From the NCBI GenBank assembly GCA_019695345.1, contig JAIBAE010000006.1, positions 45,798 to 109,797 of the forward strand: DNA of 64,000 nucleotides, given 5' to 3'. Source of the stretch: Bacteroidota bacterium. GTDB lineage: Bacteria; Bacteroidota; Ignavibacteria; Kapaibacteriales; NICIL-2. The stretch's first letter is position 1, and each line of letters begins with the position of its first letter. A program made the position numbers and the translations under genes. Of this stretch, positions 53,971 through 62,870 are shown in pieces. The notes beneath the pieces are model-generated. The model worked only from the letters and a program-made list of their open reading frames with translations. It was not told the DNA's origin and did no database searches.

Positions 53971-55542
53971 ATGGAGCACACAAAATCTATCCTTTGGGTT
54001 GATGACGAAATTGACCTTTTACGTCCGCATATTATACTATTACAACAACGCGGTTACAGCGTAGAAACTGCAACCAACGGCGAAGATGCCATAGAGTTAG
54101 CTCGTAATAACAATTACGGGTTAGTGTTTTTGGATGAATCTATGGTGGGGATGAGCGGTTTGGATACCTTATTGCAATTAAAAGATATGGATGCCTCGCG
54201 TCCCGTGGTAATGGTAACCAAGAACGAACAAGAGTCGTTAATGGAAGAAGCTATAGGTTTAAAAATTGACGACTACCTTACCAAACCGGTAAACCCTGCA
54301 CAAATTCTTGCGGCATGTAAAAAGTTTTTGGAAGCAAAAAAAATTACCGAGCAGAAGATAACACAAGATTACATGCTATCGTTTGCCGAGATTACCCGCA
54401 GGTTATATGACAGACTTGAATGGAGTGACTGGCTTGACATTTACCAAAAACTTGTTGGCTGGAGTATTGAGCTTGATGCACATCCCGAATTGGGATTCGA
54501 CCAAACCTTACGCGACCAATGGCGCGAATGTAATGCGGCATTCAGCAAGTTTGTTGATGAAAACTATAGGGATTGGCTAACCGATAAACCCGAAGAAGGA
54601 AATCCGCTCCTCTCTCCACATATATTAGATGAATATGTGTTGCCGCGCATTAAGAACAAAAACAAACGCACAATTTTCTTTGTAATAGACTGCATGCGTT
54701 TTGACCAATGGTTAATGATGGAAGAGTTCTTGCGTCCGTTGTATAACATTCAGAAAACATATTACAGTTCTGTGTTGCCAACAGCGACGCCTTTTGCGCG
54801 CAATGCAATTTTTAGCGGGTTGTTTCCGGCGGATATTAAAAAGCATTATCCGCAATGGGCACCAAACGATAACGAAGATGAACACAGCCAAAACGCTCAC
54901 GAAAAAGAATTACTTGCTGCTTATTGTAAACGCAGATATGTAGAAGTACAAGGCGATGTCCAGTACATTAAGATAATAGATACAGACTTTGGCAAGAAGA
55001 TAGAAAACGATATTCATCGCATTGCTAAAAATCATTTTACAGCAATTGTTGTAAATGCTGTGGATATGATTGCACACTCGCGAAGTGATTATGCAATCCT
55101 TAAAGAAATTGCCCCCGATGAAGCTGCGTACCGCTCCTTAACAAAGTCGTGGTTTCAGCACAGCAGTTTATACGGAATGCTTAGAACATTGGCAACCATG
55201 AAAGACGTGCAAATAGTCCTGACAACCGACCACGGTTCAATCCGTTGTTTGCGTGGAGTAAAGGCAATGGGCGATAGAGATACCTCAACCTGTTTGCGCT
55301 ATAAAGTTGGCAGAAATGTAAAAGCTGAGGAGCGTCATGCCATGATAATTAAGAATCCGGAAGACTTCCGTTTATCAAAAGATTCGGTTACAAGCAACAT
55401 GATAGTGGCAAAAGAGGACCATTATTTTGTTTATCCTACAGATTTTCACCATTATTTGACAAAATACCGCGATAGTTTTCAGCATGGGGGAATTTCTCTT
55501 GAAGAAATGATACTTCCCGTTGTAATTTTGGAGGCGAAATAA
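53971..55542 (+). CDS. porX: PorX: response regulator with PglZ phosphatase domain
   Basis: 523 aa. The receiver domain (1-120) has DDE at 11-13, phospho-acceptor D55 (LVFLDESM), T83 and K105 (LTKP). A helical linker (about 125-205) follows, then a PglZ/alkaline-phosphatase-like domain (about 210-515) with metal-binding FFVIDCMRFDQW, HSRSDYAILKEIAPD and TTDHGSIRC. This fusion is the type IX secretion regulator PorX of Bacteroidota, which works with the PorY kinase and cleaves nucleotide signals in its family. It is followed by a terminator and then tsaE, an order I recall from other Bacteroidota. It agrees with the CTD protein at 29135. Confidence 0.93.
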   Translation: MEHTKSILWVDDEIDLLRPHIILLQQRGYSVETATNGEDAIELARNNNYGLVFLDESMVGMSGLDTLLQLKDMDASRPVVMVTKNEQESLMEEAIGLKIDDYLTKPVNPAQILAACKKFLEAKKITEQKITQDYMLSFAEITRRLYDRLEWSDWLDIYQKLVGWSIELDAHPELGFDQTLRDQWRECNAAFSKFVDENYRDWLTDKPEEGNPLLSPHILDEYVLPRIKNKNKRTIFFVIDCMRFDQWLMMEEFLRPLYNIQKTYYSSVLPTATPFARNAIFSGLFPADIKKHYPQWAPNDNEDEHSQNAHEKELLAAYCKRRYVEVQGDVQYIKIIDTDFGKKIENDIHRIAKNHFTAIVVNAVDMIAHSRSDYAILKEIAPDEAAYRSLTKSWFQHSSLYGMLRTLATMKDVQIVLTTDHGSIRCLRGVKAMGDRDTSTCLRYKVGRNVKAEERHAMIIKNPEDFRLSKDSVTSNMIVAKEDHYFVYPTDFHHYLTKYRDSFQHGGISLEEMILPVVILEAK

Positions 55543-55575
55543 AAGCAACTTTTAAAAATCTTGGCTAAAAACAGA

Positions 55576-55604
55576 AAAGTCAGGTATAATGCCTGACTTT
55601 TTTT
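55576..55604 (+). terminator. Intrinsic terminator after porX
   Basis: AAAGTCAGG, loop of 7, CCTGACTTT with a further TTTT. Perfect 9 bp stem. Confidence 0.87.
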
Positions 55605-55664
55605 ACGCTAATAACGGAAGTTCTTTTTGCATCGCAGCGTATGTTTTTCAACTTAGGTTCTTTA

Positions 55665-56132
55665 ATGGAGAGTCATTTACAAACTCAACTTCATACAACC
55701 AATTCTGAAGATGAAACTATCGAATTAGGAAAACACTTTGCCGAGCGATTACATATAGGGGACATCGTAGCATTTTATGGCGGACTTGGCGCAGGGAAAA
55801 CAGAATTTGTTAAAGGTATCTGCGAACACTTCCATGTTCCGGATATTGTTTCCAGCCCAACATTCACCATCATGAATCAATACGATGGCACCGACTCCGA
55901 TGGAGATGATGTAAAGTTATATCACGTAGACCTATACCGTATAAACTCACAACGAGAATTCGATGACATCGGTTTTGACGACTGTATGTTTACCAACAAC
56001 GCAATAAAACTTGTAGAGTGGGCAGAAAAAGCAAACGGTCACATGCCAAAAAAACGCTACTCGGTAAAATTTATCTTAGACGATAAAGACGAAAACAAAC
56101 GCACCATCGAAATAACAAAAAGCGAACAATAA
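55665..56132 (+). CDS. tsaE: tRNA threonylcarbamoyladenosine biosynthesis ATPase TsaE
   Basis: P-loop ATPase of the TsaBDE complex that makes t6A37 in ANN-reading tRNAs, 155 aa from the ATG at 55665 (an in-frame ATG at 55641 would add eight residues). Walker A: AFYGGLGAGKTEFVKGIC; then VSSPTFTIMNQYDG, LYHVDLYRINSQREFDDIGFDD and IKLVEWAEKANGHMP. All family marks are present. It is preceded by the porX terminator; a family A repeat follows seven bases after the stop. Confidence 0.94.
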   Translation: MESHLQTQLHTTNSEDETIELGKHFAERLHIGDIVAFYGGLGAGKTEFVKGICEHFHVPDIVSSPTFTIMNQYDGTDSDGDDVKLYHVDLYRINSQREFDDIGFDDCMFTNNAIKLVEWAEKANGHMPKKRYSVKFILDDKDENKRTIEITKSEQ

Positions 56133-56138
56133 ATAATC

Positions 56139-56203
56139 TTTTGCTTCGCAAGCCGCACCAAGTGTCGTCTAACAAACAAACATTATGCTGCGGGAAAGAA
56201 TAA
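56139..56203 (+). repeat. Family A intergenic repeat, copy 15
   Basis: TTTTGCTTCGCAAGCC then GCACCAAG, distal CTGCGGGAAAGAA. CCGCA pairs with TGCGG. The proximal part TTGCTTCGCAA is itself a small perfect hairpin. Confidence 0.75.
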
Positions 56204-56282
56204 TCTTCACGAAACACCCTTTATCGTGATACGATAGTTAGAACAATCAGAACAAGATTTAGAACAATACAATAGTACATAC

Positions 56283-57455
56283 ATGCATATCGCAGAACGA
56301 ATCAGTCGGCTTGGAACAGAAACAGCATTCGAAGTATTAGTACGTGCCAGAGCGTTAGAAGCACAAGGTAAAAACATCGTTCACTTAGAAATTGGTGAAC
56401 CGGATTTTGATACACCACAAAATATCATCGATGCCGCAAAGTATGCCTTAGATAATAGCTACTCGCATTATGGTCCAAGTGCCGGAATGCCCGAAGCACG
56501 CGAAGCAGTAGCAGCATATTTTAATAAAACACGTAACAACAATTTGTACAATGCAAACGAAGTTGTTATTACGCCCGGTGCAAAACCAATTATCTTCTAT
56601 GCACTAATGGCTGTAGTTGATGAAGGAGATGAAGTAATTTATCCTAACCCTGGATTTCCGATTTACGAATCAGTCATTAACTTTCTTAAAGCTACTCCGG
56701 TTCCACTACCATTAAAAGAAGAAAAAGAATTCAGATTTGATATTGCAGATTTAGAAGCTCGCATAACTCCAAAAACTCGCATGTTGATTTTGAATACACC
56801 TCAAAATCCAACAGGCGGTATCTTAACCAAAGAAGATTTAGAACAGATTGCTGAATTAGCAAAGAAACATGACTTCATTGTATTCTCTGATGAAATTTAT
56901 TCGCAAATAACATACGATGATTTCCATCACGAAAGTATTACACAATTTGATGGAATGAAAGAGCGTACTATTGTTTTAGATGGTTACTCAAAAACATTTG
57001 CCATGACCGGTTGGAGATTAGGGTATGGCTTAATGCCCGAACATATTGCAAAGATTGTTGCTAAGCTTCAAACCAACTGTACAAGTATGGCACCAAGCTT
57101 TTCTCAATTTGCCGGCATTGAAGCATTAACCGACAACACATTACCGCGTGTTAATGAGTTTGTTGCTGAATTCAAAAAGCGGAGAGATGTTATAGTTAAG
57201 GGAATAAACGAAATTCCCGGAATGCGATGTCACTCTCCAAAGGGTGCGTTTTATGTATTCCCTAACATTACCGGTTTAGGAATGACGTCGCAAGAATGTG
57301 CTGACTTTATGTTGTACAATGCTGGTGTGGCCTGTTTGAGTGGAACTGCATTTGGTGCCGAAGGTGAAGGATTTATTCGCTTCTCGTATGCAACATCAGT
57401 TGAGAATATTGAAGAAGCATTACGCCGAATCAAAAACGCTTTAGCCGCACGATAA
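56283..57455 (+). CDS. Class I/II PLP-dependent aminotransferase (AspC-like)
   Basis: 390 aa. It starts MHIAERISRLGTETAFEVLVRARALE, as in the aspartate aminotransferase Ib group. Motifs: HLEIGEPDFDTP, YGPSAGMPEAREAVAAYF, GAKPIIFYALMAVVDEGD, NTPQNPTGGILTKEDL, FSDEIYSQITYDD and the PLP lysine in DGYSKTFAMTGWRLGYGL. The C-terminal Arg is in EGEGFIRFSYATS. Probable substrate is aspartate or another amino acid with 2-oxoglutarate; the class is sure, the substrate is not. ccmC starts only 1 bp after the stop, so it is likely co-transcribed with the cytochrome genes. Confidence 0.92.
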   Translation: MHIAERISRLGTETAFEVLVRARALEAQGKNIVHLEIGEPDFDTPQNIIDAAKYALDNSYSHYGPSAGMPEAREAVAAYFNKTRNNNLYNANEVVITPGAKPIIFYALMAVVDEGDEVIYPNPGFPIYESVINFLKATPVPLPLKEEKEFRFDIADLEARITPKTRMLILNTPQNPTGGILTKEDLEQIAELAKKHDFIVFSDEIYSQITYDDFHHESITQFDGMKERTIVLDGYSKTFAMTGWRLGYGLMPEHIAKIVAKLQTNCTSMAPSFSQFAGIEALTDNTLPRVNEFVAEFKKRRDVIVKGINEIPGMRCHSPKGAFYVFPNITGLGMTSQECADFMLYNAGVACLSGTAFGAEGEGFIRFSYATSVENIEEALRRIKNALAAR

Positions 57456-57456
57456 C

Positions 57457-58527
57457 ATGAAATTTCTACTGTACATAGTATTTCTTGGTGGTGCCATTGC
57501 ACTTGGAATGTTTCCATCGCTACGGAAACCACGTCCGGCATTTACAAAAATTATTACGATAGCGTTAATATCAATCGTAGTTGTTTTAGCACTGTACCCA
57601 CCAACAATTGGAACTATTGCAGATGTTGTGCGTGCAAAGGCAGCACATTTGGAAAACCAAAAGTTGAATGTTGTCTTGCAACCGGATTGGAATACTGTTA
57701 AACAAACCAATAATGCATTCAGTGCAACAACATACGATGGCATAGCTGTTACTGCACAACTTGGTGAATCATCGTTATATTCATCTAACGATTTGTTCTT
57801 GGCACTTCAGTCTTTACAATCTGAACAGAACATTTTAGCGCAGGTTCATGCAACTGATAGTGCTAATGTGTACGCAATTGATAAGATTATTGGAGCAAAA
57901 CCTGCAATATGGTTGCCATATATCCCGGCGTTAGAAGAACGTGCCCGTATTATGTATTTTCATGTGCCGATGTCGTGGGTTGCTTTTTTAGCATACTTTG
58001 TAACATTGATTTGTTCGATTCAATATCTGCGAACTAAAAATCTCGACTGGGAAATACAGGCGGCATCATCGGCAGCGATTGGGACATTGTTCTGTGCTTT
58101 GGCGTACATCACCGGTTCGGTATGGGCTAAGTTTAACTGGGGTAAGTTTTATAGCGGAGACCCACGGGAAATATCTGTACTGATACTTTTATTGATTTAC
58201 GGAGCATACTTTGTTTTACGCGGTTCTGTAGATGGTAATGAACGTAGAGCACGATTAACCAGCGTGTATGCTATTCTGGGTTGTGTTGCGGCGATGTTTT
58301 TGATGTTTATTGTTCCAAGAATTATGCAAGGGTTACACCCGGGTTCATCGGACGATAAGAATATAGGCCCGTTGGCAAGTATGGATAAAGATGCAATTGA
58401 TTTGACAAAGGCAGTAATCTTTTCCATGTCGCTTGGGGGATTTACATTGCTGTATTTTTGGTTGTTGAATCTGGGCATCAGGTTACGAATGATTGAAGAA
58501 AAAGTATTGCACCACGAAGCGGTGTAG
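57457..58527 (+). CDS. ccmC: Heme exporter protein CcmC with long N-terminal insertion
   Basis: 356 aa where CcmC is usually 220-250. The C-terminal two thirds match the family: the first heme His in RIMYFHVPMSWVAFLAYF, the tryptophan-rich heme motif as VWAKFNWGKFYSGDPRE (variant of WGxWWxWD), second heme His in MQGLHPGSSDD. Ahead of it are an N-terminal TM pair (about 2-20, 32-52) and a soluble stretch of about 110 residues (55-165) without a family I know. The enzyme passes heme to CcmE in system I cytochrome c maturation. It is followed by ccmD, ccmE and ccmF; ccmA, ccmB, ccmG and ccmH are not in the window. Confidence 0.85.
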   Translation: MKFLLYIVFLGGAIALGMFPSLRKPRPAFTKIITIALISIVVVLALYPPTIGTIADVVRAKAAHLENQKLNVVLQPDWNTVKQTNNAFSATTYDGIAVTAQLGESSLYSSNDLFLALQSLQSEQNILAQVHATDSANVYAIDKIIGAKPAIWLPYIPALEERARIMYFHVPMSWVAFLAYFVTLICSIQYLRTKNLDWEIQAASSAAIGTLFCALAYITGSVWAKFNWGKFYSGDPREISVLILLLIYGAYFVLRGSVDGNERRARLTSVYAILGCVAAMFLMFIVPRIMQGLHPGSSDDKNIGPLASMDKDAIDLTKAVIFSMSLGGFTLLYFWLLNLGIRLRMIEEKVLHHEAV

Positions 58528-58564
58528 TAGTTTACAATTTACTTTACGTTAAATTCATTGCGTT

Positions 58565-58717
58565 ATGTATTTATTTTTTGTTCAGAATGCGTTGTATGTG
58601 GTACTTGTGGTAGCTCTTATCATTTGGGCTGGGATTTCTTGGTACATAACACGATTAGATAAGAAGGTTGAAATGCTGGAGCAGAAAGTACTTTCGATTC
58701 AGCAAGATGTGAAGTAG
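58565..58717 (+). CDS. ccmD: CcmD-like small membrane protein
   Basis: 50 aa, ATG at 58565 and TAG at 58715-58717. It reads MYLFFVQNALYVVLVVALIIWAGISWY as one TM helix, followed by a charged, coiled-coil tail DKKVEMLEQKVLSIQQ. Size, one TM helix and the place between ccmC and ccmE fit CcmD, which helps release holo-CcmE from CcmC. The sequence of CcmD is poorly conserved, so the call rests mostly on position and topology. Confidence 0.75.
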   Translation: MYLFFVQNALYVVLVVALIIWAGISWYITRLDKKVEMLEQKVLSIQQDVK

Positions 58718-58737
58718 CTTTTTAGACCTCACCCTAA

Positions 58738-58756
58738 CCCTCTCCAAGGGAGAGGG
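58738..58756 (+). repeat. CCCTCTCC hairpin, common dispersed type
   Basis: CCCTCTCC, loop AAG, GGAGAGGG: an 8 bp stem preceded by CTCACCCTAA. The string resembles small dispersed palindromes found in many bacteria. Single copy in this window. Confidence 0.55.
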
Positions 58757-58818
58757 AAGAAGATGAGAAATAGGACAGTGCTTAATTGTGTATCACGATT
58801 GATGTTTATATGTTAGCA

Positions 58819-58888
58819 GAGGAACTGAACCGCATTGTGAGATTGTTTGATGGTTCGAGTTCGGTGCGGTCTGCGAAGCAAAAGATTA
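58819..58888 (-). repeat. Family A intergenic repeat, copy 16
   Basis: On the minus strand: TAATCTTTTGCTTCGCAGAC then CGCACCGAAC, distal ATGCGGTTCAGTTCC. CCGCA pairs with TGCGG. The proximal arm ends 12 bp before the ccmE ATG. Confidence 0.8.
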
Positions 58889-58899
58889 TTATTACCATT

Positions 58900-59301
58900 A
58901 TGCAAACACGATATATTATAGGCGGAATTATAGCGGTTGTTTTTGTGGCAATCGGGTTTTATGCGTTGAATGATTCGGGAATACAATATACCGATATTAA
59001 AACTGCTGAAGTGTTGAATAAGAAGGTTCAGGTTAAAGGAAAGTGGTTAAAAGAAGAGCCAAAGAGTTATGATAGCAAAGCAAATGTTTTTACCTTCTTG
59101 ATGGAAGATGACGCACATAATAAAGTGAAGGTGGAATATACCGGAGCACAGCCTAATAACTTTGAGTTAGCTGAGAGTGTTGTGGTAAAAGGTAAAATGG
59201 AGAACGGTGTTTTTCATGCATCGGATATTTTAACAAAGTGTCCATCGAAGTATGAGGGCAGTGACCCTAACTTACATCCCGGAAACAAGAAATCAATCTA
59301 A
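58900..59301 (+). CDS. ccmE: Cytochrome c-type biogenesis protein CcmE, CxxxY type
   Basis: 133 aa periplasmic heme chaperone anchored by one TM helix (about 3-22: YIIGGIIAVVFVAIGFYAL). The OB-fold follows (VQVKGKWLKE, VFTFLMEDDAHNKVKVEYTGAQP, VVVKGKMENGVFHASDIL). At the heme site it reads TKCPSKYEG: a CxxxY motif instead of the HxxxY of E. coli CcmE. Such CcmE proteins are known in archaea and some bacteria with a reduced Ccm set. The ATG at 58900 is used; an upstream ATG at 58786 would translate the family A repeat. Followed by a terminator and ccmF. Confidence 0.88.
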   Translation: MQTRYIIGGIIAVVFVAIGFYALNDSGIQYTDIKTAEVLNKKVQVKGKWLKEEPKSYDSKANVFTFLMEDDAHNKVKVEYTGAQPNNFELAESVVVKGKMENGVFHASDILTKCPSKYEGSDPNLHPGNKKSI

Positions 59302-59306
59302 AGTAC

Positions 59307-59328
59307 GGGCGGATTACCGCCCTTTTTT
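59307..59328 (+). terminator. Intrinsic terminator between ccmE and ccmF
   Basis: GGGCGG, loop ATTA, CCGCCC and TTTTTT. It ends 13 bp before the ccmF ATG and just before its ribosome-binding site, so it may work as an attenuator within the ccm transcript. Confidence 0.8.
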
Positions 59329-59340
59329 GTGGAGTTACAC

Positions 59341-61713
59341 ATGGTTGGACAATATATTATTCATATACTTTTTGGTATTGCCGTTGGTATTACTGTTAGC
59401 TACTTTATGGCAATGAAAGGTAAAACAGGTTTACTTGCTCCGGCGAGAATACTGTATTATTTATTTGCAGTTGGCTTAGGTGCTGTTACTGTTTTGTTGA
59501 TGAATAATGTGTTGACTCATCAGTTCCAGTATGCATATGTGCATGGGTATTCATCGAAAGATTTAGGTTCGCCGTTTATCTATGCCGCATTTTATGCAGG
59601 TCAAGAAGGCAGCTTTACATTATGGACAATCTTTACAACTGTAATTGGATTATTCTTGTTGCCGTATGTAAAGAAACGTGGATATGAACAACCCGTTATG
59701 TTTTTTTATGGGTTGATACTTGTGTTTTTAATGTTGATGTTGGTTGCCAAAAATCCATTTGCATTCTTATGGGAAACAATGGCAAATCAAGGCATCACAC
59801 AGGAACGTGTGACAGGTCTAATGAATGATGGTACGTTGAACGGTAAAGGGTTAAATCCTGTATTACAGAACAGATGGATAATCATACATCCACCGATTTT
59901 GTTTTTAGGGTTTGCAGCTATGGCGGTACCGTTTGTTATGTCTATGGCAGGGTTAGTAAAACGAGAATTTCAGGAATGGATTAGGATAGCATTCCCGTGG
60001 GCGTTGTTTGCTTGTGCAGTATTAGGTTTTGGAATTATGTTAGGTGGCTTTTGGGCGTATGTAACATTAGGTTGGGGTGGCTTTTGGGCTTGGGACCCTG
60101 TAGAAAATTCATCGTTGATTCCGTGGCTTGTTTGTGTAGCACTTGTGCATACAATGTATGTTCAGCGTAAAACTAAAGGTTTTGTTAAAACGAATATACT
60201 TCTTTCAGTATTGACGTTTGTAGCTGTAATGCTTTCGACGTTTTTAACTCGCAGTGGGATATTGGGAGAGACCTCAGTTCACTCATTCGTAGAGCCGGGA
60301 ATGTATGTATATAACATGCTGTTGTTCTTTCTAATTTTCTTTTTTGTGTTGGGAGTATCGCTCATTGCCATCTACTATAAAGACATTAAAAAGTTTAATG
60401 ACCGATTTGAGTATTCATCGCGTGAGTTTACACTTGGGATTGGCTCGGCTGTTTTACTTGCCAGTGCAGTGATTGTAACTTTGGGAACATGCTATCCGGC
60501 TATAGCTGAGTTGATTGGACAACAAAAAATTGCGATTCAACAAAGTTTCTATAATACAATGCATATCCCAATTATGATTGCTTTGTTTTTGGTGAATGTC
60601 TTCTCAATGGCAATGTCCTGGAAGAGAACAAACAAAGAACAATTAATCAAACGTATTAAATGGTCGGTAATCATTTCACTGTTATCAACAATTGCAACCT
60701 ACTTTTTAGGGGTGCATAATGCTGAGTATTTAGCATTAGTGTTTTTTAGTTGGATGGCATTGGTTATAAATGTGGATATGGCAGTTACCATTCTCCGAAA
60801 AACTCCGGTTAAGAGTGGAGCATATATCTCACACGCCGGTGTTGCATTGTTAATGTTAGGTATTGTTGCAACAGCTGGATATACTGAAACATCACATGCA
60901 CGATTGAAGTTTAACACTCCGACTAATGTGTTGGGATATTCTCTAACCTATAAAGGCAGAGATAGAGTTGAGAAAGAGTTCAAGGACAGAGAGAAATACG
61001 AATACTATGTTGAAGTAGAAAAGAACGGGCAGAAGTTGTTAGCAAAACCAATTTGGTACTGGAGTGATTTTAATCAGCGTAAGGAACCAATGGCTGAACC
61101 CGGAATTGCATGGACGCCTAAATCTGACTTGTACGTTTCACCAAAACAAGTGATTTACGAAGGTGAAGCACCTAAAGTGAAATTGATGAAGGAACAGACT
61201 TCAGCTTTTCCAACAGATAGTACCGTTAGTTTTACAATGCAGCGCTTTGATATGAGCGAAGCACGTAATAGCGATATGGAAGGGTATTTGAAAATGGCTG
61301 CCATTGTTACTGTTCACACTGCATCGGGCGACGTTGAAAAAAAATTGTACACGTACTTTAACGGTACTGAGTTTTTGCCAATTGAAACAAAAATCCCAAA
61401 CACAAATAAGCGTTTATCGTTAATTGAGGTAAAACGTAATCAGCAAGAGCCGGATAAATCTACCGCTACGTTTGCGTGTATAGATGAAGCAAAGCCGGAG
61501 ACAATTCCTGTTGAGGTGTTTGTTGCTGATATATCAGTGAAGCCATTTATCAATTTGGTCTGGATTGGCGTAATAACAATGGTGTTTGGTTTCTTTATTG
61601 CCATCTTTAAACATTTGGGTGAGTCGGTAAAGAAGCAAGAGGTACCTAATCCGGATTCAGTAAGCGAAGGTTTGATTACTTCGGAAAGTAGTTTACCAAC
61701 ACCGGTTGTATAA
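59341..61713 (+). CDS. ccmF: Heme lyase CcmF
   Basis: 790 aa integral membrane protein that joins heme to apocytochrome c. The ATG at 59341 follows GTGGAG at a good distance. Heme-handling motifs are present: HPPILFLGFAAMAVPF (P-His), the tryptophan motif WGGFWAWDPVENSSLIPWLV, and TRSGILGETSVHSFV. There are about 13-14 TM helices and a periplasmic part near the C-terminus (about 520-730: KYEYYVEVEKNGQ, AEPGIAWTPKSDLYVSP), then a last TM helix and a short tail. Length exceeds that of E. coli CcmF (647) mainly in the periplasmic part. Confidence 0.93.
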   Translation: MVGQYIIHILFGIAVGITVSYFMAMKGKTGLLAPARILYYLFAVGLGAVTVLLMNNVLTHQFQYAYVHGYSSKDLGSPFIYAAFYAGQEGSFTLWTIFTTVIGLFLLPYVKKRGYEQPVMFFYGLILVFLMLMLVAKNPFAFLWETMANQGITQERVTGLMNDGTLNGKGLNPVLQNRWIIIHPPILFLGFAAMAVPFVMSMAGLVKREFQEWIRIAFPWALFACAVLGFGIMLGGFWAYVTLGWGGFWAWDPVENSSLIPWLVCVALVHTMYVQRKTKGFVKTNILLSVLTFVAVMLSTFLTRSGILGETSVHSFVEPGMYVYNMLLFFLIFFFVLGVSLIAIYYKDIKKFNDRFEYSSREFTLGIGSAVLLASAVIVTLGTCYPAIAELIGQQKIAIQQSFYNTMHIPIMIALFLVNVFSMAMSWKRTNKEQLIKRIKWSVIISLLSTIATYFLGVHNAEYLALVFFSWMALVINVDMAVTILRKTPVKSGAYISHAGVALLMLGIVATAGYTETSHARLKFNTPTNVLGYSLTYKGRDRVEKEFKDREKYEYYVEVEKNGQKLLAKPIWYWSDFNQRKEPMAEPGIAWTPKSDLYVSPKQVIYEGEAPKVKLMKEQTSAFPTDSTVSFTMQRFDMSEARNSDMEGYLKMAAIVTVHTASGDVEKKLYTYFNGTEFLPIETKIPNTNKRLSLIEVKRNQQEPDKSTATFACIDEAKPETIPVEVFVADISVKPFINLVWIGVITMVFGFFIAIFKHLGESVKKQEVPNPDSVSEGLITSESSLPTPVV

Positions 61714-61729
61714 TTAATAGTATTGTTCT

Positions 61730-62866
61730 GTGATAATTCGTTCTTTACACATTTCACATCTACGGAATCATCAGGATACCGTGCTTGAGTTTGTGCAAGG
61801 TGTAAACATTTTACACGGGCTTAACGGAGTTGGTAAAACAACTGTACTTGAAGCTGTTTCGTTGTGTGGGTTTACGAAGTCTTTTTTACCCACACAAGAT
61901 TCAATTCTTGTAACCAATGGAGCAGATGGTTATTCTGTTTCAGGACAGTGTGAAAGTGATTTGGTGATACCGTACAAAATAACTGTGTCGTTCTTTGGTA
62001 AGAAAGTAATCAGGTCATCGCATGGGGATGGATTATCGCCGAAGGATGTGATTGGTGAAATTCCGATGGTGATCTTATCTCCGGACTTTAAGATGATTAC
62101 GTTTGGAACACCAAATGACCGTCGTGCTTTTTTAGATAGATTGTTATCACAATGTTCGCGCAGGTATTTTGAGGAGTTAAATAACTTGCGCAGGATTTTG
62201 AAACAGAGGAATAATCTACTTGCAGCTAAGTCTGGTTATTTTGATAAAGCTTTGTTTGAAGTGTGGACAGACCAGTTGTTACAATGTAGTGCTGAAATTA
62301 TATTACGCCGGAATGCGTTTGTGCAAGAGTTTACACCATACTTTGAAACTGCATACGCACATATCTCTGCCGGTGGTGAACAGGTTTCGGTATTGTATGA
62401 GCCATTTGGGATAACGCTACAACAAACTACACCAAATAAACCTGATGTTATTGATGTATTGCGCATCTTAGCCAAAGAAGTTGAAGAAGATGAGAAACGC
62501 CGTGGTGTATCGTTGTTTGGTCCGCAGAAGGACGAATTGACAATTACCATTAACAATGGTGTTGCTAAAGATTATGCATCGCAAGGACAGCATAAATCGT
62601 TATTGATTGCGATTAAATCTGCTGAGTTTGAATATTTGAAAAATGTACGGAATGAAACACCTATATTGTTGTTAGATGATGTTTTTAGTGAGTTAGATAT
62701 TCAGCGGACGGAACGTGTGTTTGATACCATTATAGCTCATGCTAAGCAAACATTTATTACAACAACCGAAGGTGGGAGATTAACAGATTTTATTCCTGAA
62801 TCTACTGCAACGAAGTACTTCACCGTTGAATCGGGGAGTGTAACGGAGGATTCACTGTTATTGTAA
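61730..62866 (+). CDS. recF: DNA replication and repair protein RecF
   Basis: 378 aa SMC-like ATPase that helps load RecA at gaps. It starts with GTG at 61730 (MIIRSLHISHLRNHQDTVLEF). Walker A GLNGVGKTTVLEAVS, then SPDFKMITFGTPNDRRAFLDRLL, signature YASQGQHKSLLIAIKSAEF and Walker B TPILLLDDVFSELD. All RecF marks are present. It is followed by dciA after 4 bp. Confidence 0.95.
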   Translation: MIIRSLHISHLRNHQDTVLEFVQGVNILHGLNGVGKTTVLEAVSLCGFTKSFLPTQDSILVTNGADGYSVSGQCESDLVIPYKITVSFFGKKVIRSSHGDGLSPKDVIGEIPMVILSPDFKMITFGTPNDRRAFLDRLLSQCSRRYFEELNNLRRILKQRNNLLAAKSGYFDKALFEVWTDQLLQCSAEIILRRNAFVQEFTPYFETAYAHISAGGEQVSVLYEPFGITLQQTTPNKPDVIDVLRILAKEVEEDEKRRGVSLFGPQKDELTITINNGVAKDYASQGQHKSLLIAIKSAEFEYLKNVRNETPILLLDDVFSELDIQRTERVFDTIIAHAKQTFITTTEGGRLTDFIPESTATKYFTVESGSVTEDSLLL

Positions 62867-62870
62867 TAGT

